From: Phoronis australis | Lineage: Eukaryota; Phoronida; Phoronidae | Assembly: GCA_002633005.1 (NCBI GenBank) | Contig: NMRA01000153.1 | Coordinates: 66,191-128,190 of the forward strand | DNA length: 62,000 nucleotides | Reading direction: 5' to 3' | Shown: one piece after another, positions 49,975 to 62,000 of the stretch | Numbering within the stretch: position 1 is the first letter of the stretch | Layout: each line of letters opens with the position of its first letter | The notes under the pieces: generated by a model | What the model was told of the DNA's origin: nothing | Databases searched by the model: none | The model's input: only the letters and a program-made list of their open reading frames with translations | Translations under genes and position numbers: made by a program

Positions 49975-52900
49975 ATGATGGTAAGTAAAAAACATGAATT
50001 TTTGCCTCAAAACATTTATGAAAATGACATCTCATATATTTGATTATACTATTTTGAGTTTGCATGGTGATTATTCTATTCACCAAGGTGCATTTTTCTA
50101 ACATTTATTATCATTAAGTTGTCATTATGTCGCTGTATTAAGTAGGTGCTTTGTATCCAAGGGACTACGGCTGTACGGCACCAGGCACATTGATTGGGTT
50201 TCCCGGTATATTGCTCGTACTTAGCTGTATAACTCGCGGATCATACATAGGCCTACATCCATACATCGTACATAACTGTAAAATAGACTCTCTGATTAAC
50301 TTAAGGCGGACAACTGAGTCTCGAACTTATTATTTCTACCCACACCAGCCAAATTTTACAACTGTTGATTTTTGATTATGGCCTACCAACTAAAGCCAAA
50401 GGGCGAGTAAAGGTTATTGAGAGAAATGCAATTGTAATGTAATTAGTACCTCAGTAGGCTCAGCATAGGTGACAATACATTCTAATCAAATTTGTACGCC
50501 AGAAGATTGTCTCCGCATTATGCTTAATCCAGGCTAAACTATCAAAGTTACATCATTATTTGTGTACCGAGTGTAGATGGACACCTTTCTTTGGTGGCAA
50601 TACTTGAACAAATATTTCGGCATTAAACATTTATTTAATTGTCCTTCTTTCCATCAACAAAACTGAAGACTGAACGCCAGTATAGTCACGCTGCTTGAGG
50701 TCAAGCAGAAACATAGAGGGTTATGGGGAGCTCACCCGTCTGCCAGTCACGGCAACAGGAGGCAGTACAAACAAGGTTCTGTATAATCTCAGCTCAGTCT
50801 CAGGAATTCAGTATCCTCACCCGTCAGTGGCAACATAGAAAGCAGATTCATTGTCGAGCTTCCATGCTATTGCTGCGGGTGCCCTTGTTAGTCCTTCTAC
50901 ACATTATTGCTGTGTCTATAATCTTGATCAAATTTAACAGGAGTTACATGGCTACAAGTCAAGGGTACAAGTTGCCTTGAGTATGAGGTACGCTGGGTAC
51001 ATTTCAACCGTGTTACCGAGTATTCTTATTATTGAAGTCAGTCTCCTGTGAATACTTCCTATGTACCTATCAAAACATACTCTGAAAATGAACTACCATT
51101 ACACCAGTCTGAAGACGCACATCTATTTCATAATGAAGGGTGACATTGCGTATTTCAGATTGCTAAAAACTTTGAATTCTTTAGAAATAATCAAAAGTGT
51201 TGAGCGTTGTCTAAGGTTACAACCGTATGGATCTTTACGTGCAGTAAATCTGTACAATATCAATATCAGGTAAGGATACCGGTACATTCCCAATAGCATA
51301 ACTCTTAGTATGCCATTACACTAATACACACTGCATGAGCTAGCTTTTACAGTAGAACTGTACTTGCCGGTATAAACTAAAAGAGTTTCTACTGGAGAAA
51401 ATGTTACCCTGGTGCTATGAACAAACACGTTCTGTGACGAATATTTTAGTTTGATTATGACTGTTCAGTCCATGAACAACAATGGTACACAGATGACAAA
51501 GGTGGTAATATATTATGGTTGCACCATTATTGTTTTATTGTCTATTATTAATACAACGAACTTGACCTTTCAAGTGAAATCAATGTCTGGGCGGTGTACA
51601 TTTCAGACTGAAGGTTACTGTTCATATTGTGGAAACCAGTTTTGGTTGAGTGAATGTCTAGGTTACTTTGGGCTATCTACTCAAAGTCATCGATCCATCA
51701 CTAACTCTGGCCTGGTGTCTTCAGCATATGTGATTATTCTTTCACAACAAAACTACTGTTGTTACGTCGGGAGTTGTTCAAAATATTTTTGTTCAATATA
51801 TAAATATGTAAACGAAAACAACAGCATTTGCCTAATAATAACAAGTAGGTCTGTGAGTTGACTTACATTTTACGTGTGTGTGTCTTTCTTTTTACTCAGG
51901 ATGTCTTCTTAATGATTCGACGTAAGAAGACCACCATCTTCTGTGACACTAAAGATTCGGCAACAATCGGTGAAGTCAAACGGATCATTGAGGGAATTAC
52001 TAAGATACCACCTGAAGAGCAGAAACTTTTCAGAGACAAAGAGGTAATTTGTTTTGAAAGTTGGTGTATTATAAGTATTACCATCTTCAAATTGCTTAAA
52101 ATATACATGTATTGACTAACTAACTGCCAGATCACTTTGTGTTCTTCTGTAGCAGATACCAATCATGGAAAATTTCGTACTTAGATTTAGGATGAGCTAT
52201 AACTTCTAAACTGTTTTGGCTTATAAAAAAATGTGGGTTTTTTGGCATCAGTGGCCAGTTGCATGAAACAGTTCCAAATAGGGACTCGACTAAGTTCCCT
52301 AAATGTACAGCGTATTTGTGGGGCTGTGAAAACACTGATTGTCCTTTCTTATGCTGTGTGAGTCTCATTACTAAGTCAGTTTTGGACTTCGATACAAAAC
52401 CGTTGAATTCTCAATATTATTGAAAATAAGTAGGGATCTTTTCATGTAATACCCCTAATTTAAGGACTAAGTCCCTCATTATTTTAATTGAATTAAGGGC
52501 TCAGTTTTCAGTGATATTATTAGAAAATGTCATTAGTCAAAGAAAAGCTCATAATGAAGATAAAACGATAGAAAACATATAATGCCTGTGAGTATAGAAT
52601 GAAACAAATACGCAAAAGATTTAGTGAACCTAATTGAGTCCCTGTTTAGGACTGTTTTATGCAACCGGGCACAGCAATCCATACCAAAAGCTCTTGCAAT
52701 ACGTGATTAAACGTACTATTCACAGCCTCTCGATGACAACAAAACCCTGAACGACTCTGGCTTCACAAGCTCAACAGCCAAACCACAAGCGCCGGCGACT
52801 ATTGGACTAGTATATAAACAGGAAGGTGGGTATCTAGCTCTCTGCTCATTCATTCACTACGTAGAAAAAGTCGTTTTGGGCAATGTGATTGTGCTCGATT

Positions 52901-54125
52901 TTGCATTGTATGCTAATTGATTTGGTGAATTTTTGTTTCAAGGAAGATGCTGGTGTGTCAGAATAGCTGCGTGGCTTGGTTAGTTTGCAGGCTTCCTCTT
53001 ATGTCTGGTTTTTACTGCAAATTGAATTGGTATTAAAACTCTCCCAAAAAGATGCAAAACCACACAGAATTCCGACACAACGTGTACCAACCAGAATCTC
53101 CTTAGTTTTACCAAGTTATATATAACCTGAGAGATATGCTATGCAGTTATAAATCACCATGCAGTGCCATCTGGAGGCGGAACCTTTATTTTGTTGCAAA
53201 TTAGCATTCCTAATTCCACATGATCATGGACTGAATGCAAGCATTTGAAACAGCATGGCTGCCGTAGTCATCAACTTAGTTCCTCACTTATAGACACAGC
53301 TCACTGCTCTGTGCCTGGACACACAAAGATGGCTAGGCACAGCTCACAGTTCACAGCTCTTTGATGCTATTTTATCAAATGTAGTAAAATATTGTCGTTA
53401 ATTGCTGCAGAGTAACTGTAAGTGGTAATAAACCCATCATCCATCAAAGAACTAACTTTTGATTTTGGCACTTAATTTCACAAATCTGGGCCCAACTTGT
53501 TTTTTGTCTTGGGAACTACTGACAGTTATTGCTCGAGATCAGCATCTTGTTGGTTTATGTGCCATGTGTTGTCTCAAACATTATCATATTGTCAGGGTTT
53601 CATTTTCCCAGAAATTATTATTGTGACCAATTTTATAGCAGAAAGTGGTTGAATTAAAAGTAAGTTTCTGAGGCGGCTGAAGGCAGGGGTGTGGCTATGT
53701 TTTTGTTCAGGTTGTTGTACATTTTTTATGACCGTGACACTTTCATCCTTCCATTTTTTTATTTTTTCATCCTTGCAGTTTTGATGGGAAAGTATAAGAG
53801 TGTGCAAAACTGGCTGCGACTGACGTGTACAAATTTTGAATTTGCTGAAACAGATTTTCGTCTTTTTGAAAAAGAGAGTCAAATGCTAAAACTTACTACT
53901 TTCCTTTTCAGTAAAACGAGGCCCTTTTGTAAGTGCTCGTTTTCAAGCTGCAAAACTTGGTTACAGAGTGTTTGTGCTAGTGCTGTAGATCTATGTTATT
54001 TATACATTTTAGATGGAGAATTTGAACCACTTGAAATAACACCTTTTTCAACACCGCCTGAGTTACCTGACGTCATGAAACCTCAAGAGTCAACCTCTGG
54101 ACACGCTGTGGAGCAAACAGCTTAA
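49975..54125 (+). CDS. ELOB: Elongin B, complete (four coding exons, 120 aa)
   Basis: Exons: 49975-49980 (ATG ATG only), 51900-52043, 52726-52825 and 54013-54125, 363 nt with GT/AG borders and matching phases. It reads [16 protein letters not shown]..., which aligns with vertebrate elongin B (118 aa) throughout: DVFLMIRR ubiquitin-like start, [34 protein letters not shown] and the C-terminal [15 protein letters not shown]. Elongin B pairs with elongin C as the adaptor of Cul2/Cul5 ubiquitin ligases (VHL, SOCS box) and as part of the elongin transcription factor. The coding part of exon 1 is only six bases, so the true start could be either ATG. Divergent from the TRPV gene. Confidence 0.95.
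52251..52672. mobile_element. MITE with GTGSCCRGTTGCAT ends, ~422 bp, in an elongin B intron
   Basis: The left end GTGGCCAGTTGCATGAAACA and the right end read inward, GTGCCCGGTTGCATAAAACA, are inverted copies, and similarity continues through ...AGGGACTC. The element lies between exons 2 and 3. The interior is AT-rich with no open frame of note. Confidence 0.75.
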
Positions 54126-54970
54126 ATCAGAACAGTTTCTCGTAAATTAAATAATTAGTGCGCTTTTTTAAGCTACAAGATTTCTACAGCAGAATCAAAT
54201 GTTCCTCTGTAGTATTGACAGTGTGGAACATATCTTTATAAGTCAATGTGGGCTCCTTTGAAATAGTTGGTGTGTTATCTAACCATTACCAAAGGTTTGA
54301 TTGTTAGTTTACTGCAATAGATTTAGAGCTTTGTTATAAGATCATCTATTATGGCGTTTTTGTTTGGTAAATAATTGATAAATCATTCGTTTTCACTGAC
54401 GTCTTGCACTTGTGCTTTATAGGATGAACTTTTTGTTTTGCCTAATTGAAAATCACTCTAATTTGCTTTTCCAGTGTTATGTAAGCCTGCTTCTGTGTTG
54501 AATACGTGGTTGTTAATTTTTGTCAGTATAAAAGTACACGTGGCCTGTTTTATTTGAAAATGGTCAGTGTGAAGTAGCTCATTGTATGTAGGCATAAAAA
54601 CTATTTTTCCTCAATTGTTTTCTTTCACTCGCTGTTCGGATGAACTCCTTAAATCCATTAGTATAAAAGATATGATAGAACCACCCTACTTGATTTTCTT
54701 TAAATCAAAGATGTCATAAGTTATCTGATGTCTTGTCATGCACACCATTTCTTGTACTCATTTACTGTAGATTCACAAGACAGACTTTTTTCAAATTTGC
54801 GTTTGGCTTGGTTGTTGATAGTAGCAAACTATGTTGATCTGCAATGTCTGCTAGCATCTGGGGTTAGCTTAATATACTCTTTTGTGTTGATATATGTGGG
54901 CATGTGTTTTTTTTATTAATTGTTCTATCACTTTATTATTCTCATCAATAAAAGTGTAAATATACCACGT
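54126..54970 (+). terminator. ELOB: Elongin B 3' UTR and polyadenylation signal
   Basis: AATAAA at 54947-54952 (TCAATAAAAGTG) is followed by a GT-rich downstream element (GGACTGTTGTTTTGTGTA). No earlier canonical AATAAA is evident, giving a ~0.83-kb 3' UTR. Confidence 0.65.
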
Positions 54971-57900
54971 GGACTGTTGTTTTGTGTATCTTGGGGTCCC
55001 TCATTGTTAAATGTGGCACAATTTTCTGGTGGCAGGTTTATTAAGGTGTACTGAAGCAGTATCTGTGAATGAACAACAGTGATATTCTGTAGTATTCAGA
55101 TGAAATAATCTAGTGTCAAGCACTTTAATTTGTTGTTCTGAATCATGACTTGATGTCTGTTTGGGAAATCCAGCCTTGGAATTGAAGGTAATTTCTTAAA
55201 TATAAAAGTGACTTCCTAAATATAAAGGCGGATTTCAAAATCTCAGAGTATTGGAACAGTCAAAACCATCTACATTGAAAATTGGCATTTTAAGTCGCAA
55301 TCGCCGTCAAACTAAAATCGATGTTATGGTGGAAATCTTGATTAAAAACCAATTGGAGACCTCATAATTTAATTATTTGTAATTGGAAACCCTAACTGAC
55401 TGTTGTAAGAAAAGCAAAGTGTGAATTTCTTATTAAGTGCAAGGATTTTGGGGAGGGGGCAGTTTGTGGGGTTTAGGGCTAAGTAATCTGTATTATTTTG
55501 AATATCATTATGCAATGTTTGTAAACTTAAGCATTTTACCAGAATGGAAAAAGGTTTTGATGAATTAGAAATGTGTTTTACATTGCCTTGGCAATAATCG
55601 AATGTTCAGTAAATTTCTGCCTGTGGGGTCAGGTTTTCTTGTTTCTGGTTAGAATGGCAAATGAGATTAATCCAACCAAGGATATTTCTAAGTTTAAACC
55701 ATAAACACATCTCTTGTTATTTGGATTCTGGTTCTCACAAGTTAGTTTGCATATGTCTTTTGTCCATCAATTTATAGTGAAAAGTATAAGAATTCTTTTA
55801 ATTTTGGTTTTATGTTTAGAAAATAGGCTGTCAGTGTTGAAAGTCTTTCAAAACTGACAGCCTATTTTCTAAAGTTGTTTTTTGTACTGCGAAGCTTTTG
55901 TCAAAAATGAAATGAAGAGTGAGAGTTTGGCACTTACTGAAAAAAACACATGAGCTACACAACTAATTCTTCATGGCTAAGAATTTACCTTGATACTGTG
56001 GTGACGCATACTGCTGTCGTGAGAAACCCTACGTCACACTTTCAGTGTGCCCTCAAAAGCATGCTTGTGACCTTTTTCACTTCCGGCAGCAGTAATGGGA
56101 GCGGTGTTTATCAAGTATAAAAACAACAAACTGAATGTCGATTTAGGATATGCGAAGAGATTTTACCATAGATTATAAGACGTGATGAGGATGTCGGTGG
56201 CATATTAAGCGTAAATGAGTTTTTCCTTTCACGTTATGTTGGTGATATTGCCTTTTTTGAGACGGCTCTCCGGTATCTCGAAAGCAACTATGCAGAGATG
56301 TAGGGTTTAAAACTATCAAAACGTGGTTGGGTAGCATAAAATTCTCAACGTGCATTTATTAGGCATTTGTGGAAATTAATATTGAACGAATCCAAGCTCA
56401 AATGTTGGGTATTAGACTTTAATACTGGAATGATATCAACCGCAGATTAGCTGGATAAAATCGAATGAGTCTGCGACTTAAGTCACGGGCAATCCGTACG
56501 TGTGCTATTTTCGAAGGGTTGGCTATCCCACATAAACACTGAAGCGTCTTCTTCAGTCGCTAATGATTGGTTTCGATGTTCTTGTTCGTAACGGAATCCT
56601 GACAGTAAAGAGAGACTGATTTTATGAGAGTCAAAGGCACAATTCGATTTTCGTTTTTAGCCAGCTGAACAGGATGAAATGCAGCTTTAAATAAGATAAA
56701 TCATTTCTCGGTAACATAGTTCTAAAATTAGATGCGCTTAGCGGAGAAACTGGCCGACTGATGCCAAGATTTGTCACACGATATAAGAGATGTTATGCTG
56801 TAAAACTGTTTGCTGTTCATTATGTAGAAATCCAAATAATGCTGTGTCAACAACTTAACTCTTGTTTATTGAATAAAGGATTTGGTTTTGATGGAAAGAC
56901 ACGGAGAAATATAACTCTTCATCTTTTAAGCCCATCCTAGATATCTTGGTTATGTTTGCAATAGAATTTTTTTACATATGATTTTTTTATCTAAGTTTTC
57001 ATTAGGGAACACAACTTTTTCTCCAGTCAACACCTGTGAGCAAGCAAAAATATTTTTTAAATGCCAACGTCATGATTATATAATTAACGTGTACGTGTAG
57101 ACAGAAAACTTTGAAAATGCAAACAAAACGTATAGTTCGTGTCGTGTTGGCAAGTTCGTGTGTACGGATGTTTTTTTTTTGAAAGAGCTACAGGTGTACG
57201 GTGAATTTTTTGAAAACGTACACGTTGTGTTTGTAAAACGAAAGCGAAGTCGTGTGAACAGGTCCTTTAACGCCGCGTGTTTGATCTGTAAACTTGGATC
57301 TGTCAGTTTTTGGGAAGGCCAAAATCACTTCACTTCTGAGTAAGGAAGTTCTTTAGACGAATTTTATAGCCCCAAGTGATCTAAAACAAAACTTAGATTC
57401 TTCGACAGAAGCCAGACGGATTTGTAACCTCTTCAACTTTTCCCTAGATAGCATTTGAAAAACTATTGTGTGTTAAGGTAATTTCTAATGTTGTGAAAGT
57501 TGTTCTTTTCTTGACGCTGTAAAAAGAAGCTTGTTGGCTCCCAGCACTTCGTGACGACTCTGAAAGCTTTACAGGACTATACACGCGGTCTTATAGCTGC
57601 GTTCAGCAAGTACAAAACTGACACTTCTTGTGGGTGATCAGAGCAGTTAGAACTGTGCATGTTAGTGTGGTAACGTGTCTAATGATATTCGATGGCAACT
57701 ATTTTGGATTTATCCAATGAAGCTCAGGCGCAGCTGTTGCCGTAGACTCCCTGCACTAAATTAAGGATTTGCTAGTTGTTCTACTGCGTCTATCCAGGGG
57801 GTGCTTATCATTATGGAGGGTGCGAAAGAGAGGGCGGGTTGGATTGGAGGACAACATGGCAACATGTTGAATGGTGCGCACATACTCCGAGAGGCACTGT

Positions 57901-59999
57901 GAATATATTAACAATACAAGTGAATCATGACACGTTGTGTTGTGTTGCCACATAATTTGCGTTAGAAGCAGAAGAAAGGTAGGATAATTCAATTTGTTTG
58001 TGTCTATTTCAAACGTGTCAACTGTCTTTGCAAGACAGAAAACCAAATATGTGGATACATCTCTTATTGCGCACTTCTGATTTCAAGGAAATAGTCTCCT
58101 GGCACTGAAGAACTGCTGAGTTATATAGGCCTAATTTAAACAACTATTTTCTACAGAAACGTCTTCTGCACACTCATTCGAGCCCCCCTCCCGAGTACCC
58201 CCTCTGGTTGCGCGCATGTAGATTACTAGAGATCGAGAGTACGGCACGTTTGGTAGCCAAGTCAGTGCTGTTGTAGCGTTTTCATTAATGGAAATTTATC
58301 AATCCATTCCTCCGGTTCGATTCATTATCTACAGCCTTGAGCCGCATCATAGTGTTTAAAACTACAACACTCCATTGTCATAACGTCAAGAACGACATTT
58401 ACAAAACTGGTTCCCTGCCTAATCACTAGATGTCAAGAAAGTGGAATAGTATGGAAATCTTTATGATTACATTCTTCTATTGTTCAGCAAAAACAGCACC
58501 ATTCCAGTGGCAGCCGTTTTCATTCTGCTGGGTAGGGTAGTTCGCCAAACTCGCTTTTCGCTCGCGTGATTTTGCGTTGTTTTGCTTTTACGAGGTGAAA
58601 ACCACTTATTTGGTGACCGTATTTCGGTTACCGGCAGTTCAAAATAAGCGGGGTAAGATTAGTACAGAAAGTGATGACGGAGACTGCTGTACTGAGCTCC
58701 CGTATAACCATGGAAGGAGCTACATGTTGCCTATTACTACATATATGGGTATCGTGACGCCTTGTCTTTTTTACTTCAACTTACTTCGGAGACAAAGTAG
58801 TGCGTGCTAAAGGGCGACAAAGGAACGATTCGTAAATAAATTGTGTCAACTTGGATGAGAAGACAATATAAAGACATGTAGCTCGAGATTTTTTGGAGAT
58901 TTTCCTGATCCGATCCGTCGGATACCTTAAACCATCATTTCTTTTTTCGGACACACACGGAATTCAGCACATGAAGAGCTTATAATTATTGAAAGTAAGC
59001 CTGTCAACTTACATTCAACTTATGTTCTTGTTTTTTTAAGTGACTTATGATTTTTCTTTATACGGATCAGTGTATTCTTTACATGCTGAAGATGAGTTTT
59101 TTGTAGCAGTTTTGGAATTGGTAATTCCTTAACAATTAAGAATTTTACTGAAATTACCACGCCTGCATAGAAAATAGGGTAGCCATGAAACGCACAACAA
59201 ACGGAGCCTCAATAGGTGCAGTGTTATTTAGTGTGTGTTTGTTTGTTTTGTGCGCTTAAAACATAGTTTCTTTCAAAACCAACAACTCACGTTTACATAA
59301 TACTCGGAGGACCGTAGAACCAATTAACAGTTCAAAAGTGCTGTTCACCTACACACTCGTCAGCTCGCGATGAAACTGTGGATATTAAAAATGTGATATT
59401 CTTCTTCTATATTCAACTGACTTCTTGGTAATTTGCTGTGCATTAATTTTCCATGAAGATCGAAGCACTCGGACGACAACTCTCCGTGCCTCTGTCCAAA
59501 ATTGGCCGGGATGACTTACAACGGAACTTGGGGTGCTCGTGGTGTGGTGCTGTAGAACACCATGTTACATGATGGACGCAAGGGTATTAATGACCGTTTC
59601 TGTTTTTGAGACTATCCTGTATCGGTAAATGTTGGGGAAACTGCAACATACCGAGGGCCGGCGCAATATTTTACCAGCATTTGGTACACATGTGTCCGTG
59701 TAATTATTGCAACATTACCGAACCCCTTGGTTTTACATATTTTCACGTTTATTTCATCGGATATTAATCGTTTAACTTTATCTCACCATCATCACCAATG
59801 TTGCAAGCAATTTTAATTGCTTAAAAGCACGCAGTACAGTCTCGCTTTTAATCAGTTTGTCCTCTGGCTCTAGAAGGGTTAGTAACAAAATGACCAGTGT
59901 TTGAATGAAACCACTGACGCAAAGCTACATTGGAATAACTGTAATCTTGTCTCATGTATAGTATTCTTGTAGAATTGGAAAGGGAAATCTCGTTGCGCA
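54971..59999. other. Intergenic region right of elongin B
   Basis: No gene with recognisable product. It contains the hairpin at 55815-55873. From about 57540 to 59700 the DNA is CpG-richer, with several short start-containing frames (for example 59185-59259, a 24-residue hydrophobic signal-like peptide, and 59456 on, a 38-residue frame). It may be the promoter/5' UTR of a gene whose coding part is off the right edge. Confidence 0.4.
55815..55873. repeat. 59-nt near-perfect palindrome (hairpin)
   Basis: Arms 55815-55843 and 55845-55873 are reverse complements over 29 positions with one mismatch (55836 against 55852) around a single central T at 55844. The outer sequence is TTTAGAAAATAGGCTGTCAG and its inverse. 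It lies in plain intergenic DNA, and no matching longer element is visible around it. Confidence 0.9.
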
Positions 60000-60283
60000 C
60001 AAGTTACCGGAAATGTAGTGTTTGCTTTTTCAATTTCTCAAACATAGTGTTCTTTATTCTTTTCTTACAAGGGCCTTACATGGGCTTGGCATATTTGTTA
60101 CAAAGAGAAAACATTGCCATATCCAAAGCCAGATGTATTAGAGGCCAAGTGAGCATCGACTACTTATCACACATTGCTCCGCGATATTGTGACATTGAGT
60201 TGAAGGAGTTTACAACATATTTTATCATTGTATAACGGGTTCTTGTTTTTTACTGTTTGTCATGGTGTTGTAAAAGGTTCGCC

Positions 60284-60373
60284 ATGCCTTTTTGTATGGC
60301 ATCTGGTTGTTCGAACTTTTCGAAAAAAGTGTCTTCTAAGGGGAAAGACATAGCATACCACCCGTTGCCCTAG
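60284..60373 (+). pseudogene. Start of a THAP zinc-finger domain, truncated by a stop
   Basis: The frame reads MPFCMASGCSNFSKKV...IAYHPLP and then TAG. The M-P-x-C-x4-C-x-N start and the Y-H-x-L-P end match the first half of a THAP C2CH DNA-binding domain (zinc ligands Cys4, Cys9; the FHxFP motif at the usual distance). The remaining Cys and His of the domain are not found in frame. It is either a decayed THAP gene or P-element-like transposon remnant, or chance. Confidence 0.45.
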
Positions 60374-62000
60374 CGTTGGTGTAAACCTGTATTCTAAATT
60401 TATTCAGAATAAAATACTGTTCCCTTTAGTAGACAAATTTGGAATAATTGTCTTTTCATTTTACAAAAACTATGTCGTGAAGCAAGCTTAGTCTCACAGA
60501 TTACAATAAATTGTAAACGCAATTCTGTTGTTGAGACTACGCTAACACATTAGGAATCGTTTTCTACATAATTCCAAATTTGACCAGTACTTAAAAACAA
60601 TATTGGGTTTCACATTTTCATTTTCCTTTGATGCGACACTGTCATGCAAAACTGAAATTCTCGATTTGGGTACGTTCTTTTTGGGAAGCTGGTTACAGAA
60701 AACATGTTCTTCATGTTATTGTAGGTTGACCAGAGTCACCTGACCTTATGGATGTTACGACAAAATGATGGGTGGTTTTAAAAAATATTTAAAAATTTAT
60801 GTAACTTTGCTTTAACTATATATTCAAGGACAGGTTTAGGTTTCCATTTTCTCCAACAGTCCAACAAATTACAATAGAGCACAAAACATACAGTGTAAAG
60901 GTACAAAGACTAGCGTACAGTAGATTTCAAAATAAACTGGACAATGTCGTCATTTGACAAGGCTAACGAAATATATGTTTCTTTTCGAATAGAATCCAAT
61001 TCAATGCTATAGTCTAGACGCATTTCCTGAAAAGAGCCCTGTATAAGGTTCTAGAAGCATTTTTTAGTAAAAGTTGGGAACAAGACTTTTTCACACAATC
61101 AAGATATGGCGAATTCAACTAACCCTGTTCCCAAGCCGAATTTTGCATTTTTGACCATCTAATTTGCATAAACAAAATGGCGGCCAAATTGTCAAGTTTT
61201 TTTGTAATAGAAATCACCATATACCATTTAAAATGGTGAAATGTCTCACCTGTACACTTCTTATAAATACTTCTTGAGCAATAATCACTTCTGAACACTA
61301 AAAAATGCAATTCTGAAAACTAATTATGCAAATTAGGTGCCGCCATTACCATACAATGTAATTTGTGTCTTAAGTTTGTGTTCCTGCAGGCTAACTTGAA
61401 AAATGAGTTGTTTATACTTATATTTTCATGGTCAACAAACATGCTAAAGACATTTTTTGGAACAATTTATTTCATATTTATTGGGTTATAGATGTATACT
61501 TTCAGAATGTGGAAAAAATAGTCATTAATCTGCAATGCTCGTCAAGCAAGGTGTCACTAGTTTGATGGAATATAGGACAAATGTTTACACTATCCCGTTA
61601 TCTTCCATTCATAAAAAAATCAATATAGTTATTGCTATTGAAGACATTAAATTCTCAGTTGCATGAATTATTTTCAGGCCTGCTGAACACAGTTTTAGCA
61701 TTCACTTTTTGGTACTTTTTAACATGCCTAAAGCCAGGCAAATCAAACTGTGTGCATACAAGGAATGTGCTGCTGGCATGAGCATAATGATATGCATTGT
61801 CTGCTGTTGCGTTGTTTCTGGCATGCTCACAATACCATCTCTAGGCAGCTGTCTGGGACAGAACTCTGTGTCATCAGTATGGGCTGCAAGCATAAGTTTG
61901 TGTGTCCCTCCCATATCAGAGGGTGCTGGGAGCTCAGGTATGGAACAATGATCATTTCGCCATACCTTGACCCCGGCGATAGTGCACTCTCATCAGATGG
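60374..62000. other. Right-edge region without supported genes
   Basis: AT-rich DNA. An inverted pair of octamer plus YY1-like motifs lies at 61162-61184 and 61326-61348. Overlapping short frames on both strands at 61702-61951 show no recognisable domain. Confidence 0.4.

Noticed and set aside
51451-51861. 136-residue frame in elongin B intron 1, Cys-rich
   Set aside because: No recognisable domain, no paired partner exon, and it ends just before the exon 2 acceptor. I treat it as chance, though transcription data could change that.
53691-54012. Open frame running from the intron into the last elongin B exon
   Set aside because: It is intron read-through; the clear acceptor at 54011-54012 and exact match to the elongin B C-terminus place the exon at 54013.
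58300-58330. GGTTCGATTC resembling a tRNA B box
   Set aside because: The surrounding sequence does not form acceptor or anticodon stems.

Overview
This is a stretch of animal nuclear genome carrying four spliced protein-coding genes with GT-AG introns (usually a few hundred bases to a few kb), an AT-rich background, and many small non-autonomous DNA transposons and minisatellites. Gene content (an invertebrate-type TRPV channel, an ADAD-like pseudo-deaminase with two dsRNA-binding domains, MROH1 and elongin B) and the repeats suggest a non-vertebrate animal, most likely a marine bilaterian. I cannot name the species. No bacterial, phage or CRISPR features are present.

Layout: (1) 1-9704, minus strand: the first seven coding exons of MROH1, a HEAT-repeat protein; the rest of the gene lies beyond the left edge. 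Its introns hold an array of ~145-bp monomers (1-1480), a minisatellite (~2285-2560) and a 955-bp terminal-inverted-repeat element (6246-7200). (2) 9705-12903: intergenic, transposon-rich, with a long-arm inverted-repeat element (10610-11361) that has a 9-bp target duplication inside another dispersed repeat. (3) 12913-23573, plus strand: a complete 12-coding-exon ADAD/ADAR-family gene of 680 codons. All exon phases join without a break. The catalytic Glu is replaced by Leu but all three zinc ligands remain. (4) 25617-49502, minus strand, convergent with gene 3: a 17-exon TRPV cation channel of about 904 residues, with ankyrin repeats, six membrane segments, a pore loop, a TRP box and a Ser/Pro-rich tail. 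Its large introns hold MITEs, a decayed LINE fragment and a GC-rich patch with adjacent CRE and AP-1 sites. (5) 49975-54125, plus strand: elongin B, complete, 120 codons, head-to-head with the TRPV gene across only 472 bp. (6) 55000-62000: no gene I can support; it holds a 59-nt near-perfect hairpin, a truncated THAP-type zinc-finger start and CpG-richer DNA that may be the 5' region of a gene off the right edge.

The four genes do not form one pathway: MROH1 (endolysosomal/HEAT-repeat), ADAD (germline dsRNA binding), TRPV (sensory cation channel) and elongin B (ubiquitin ligase adaptor and transcription elongation) are ordinary neighbours in two divergent pairs. The most interesting points are details of architecture: the intermediate state of the pseudo-deaminase, a minisatellite grown out of a splice junction, a TRPV exon whose conserved end lies at AT instead of GT, a (GT)12 run starting exactly at a splice donor, and the perfect hairpins.
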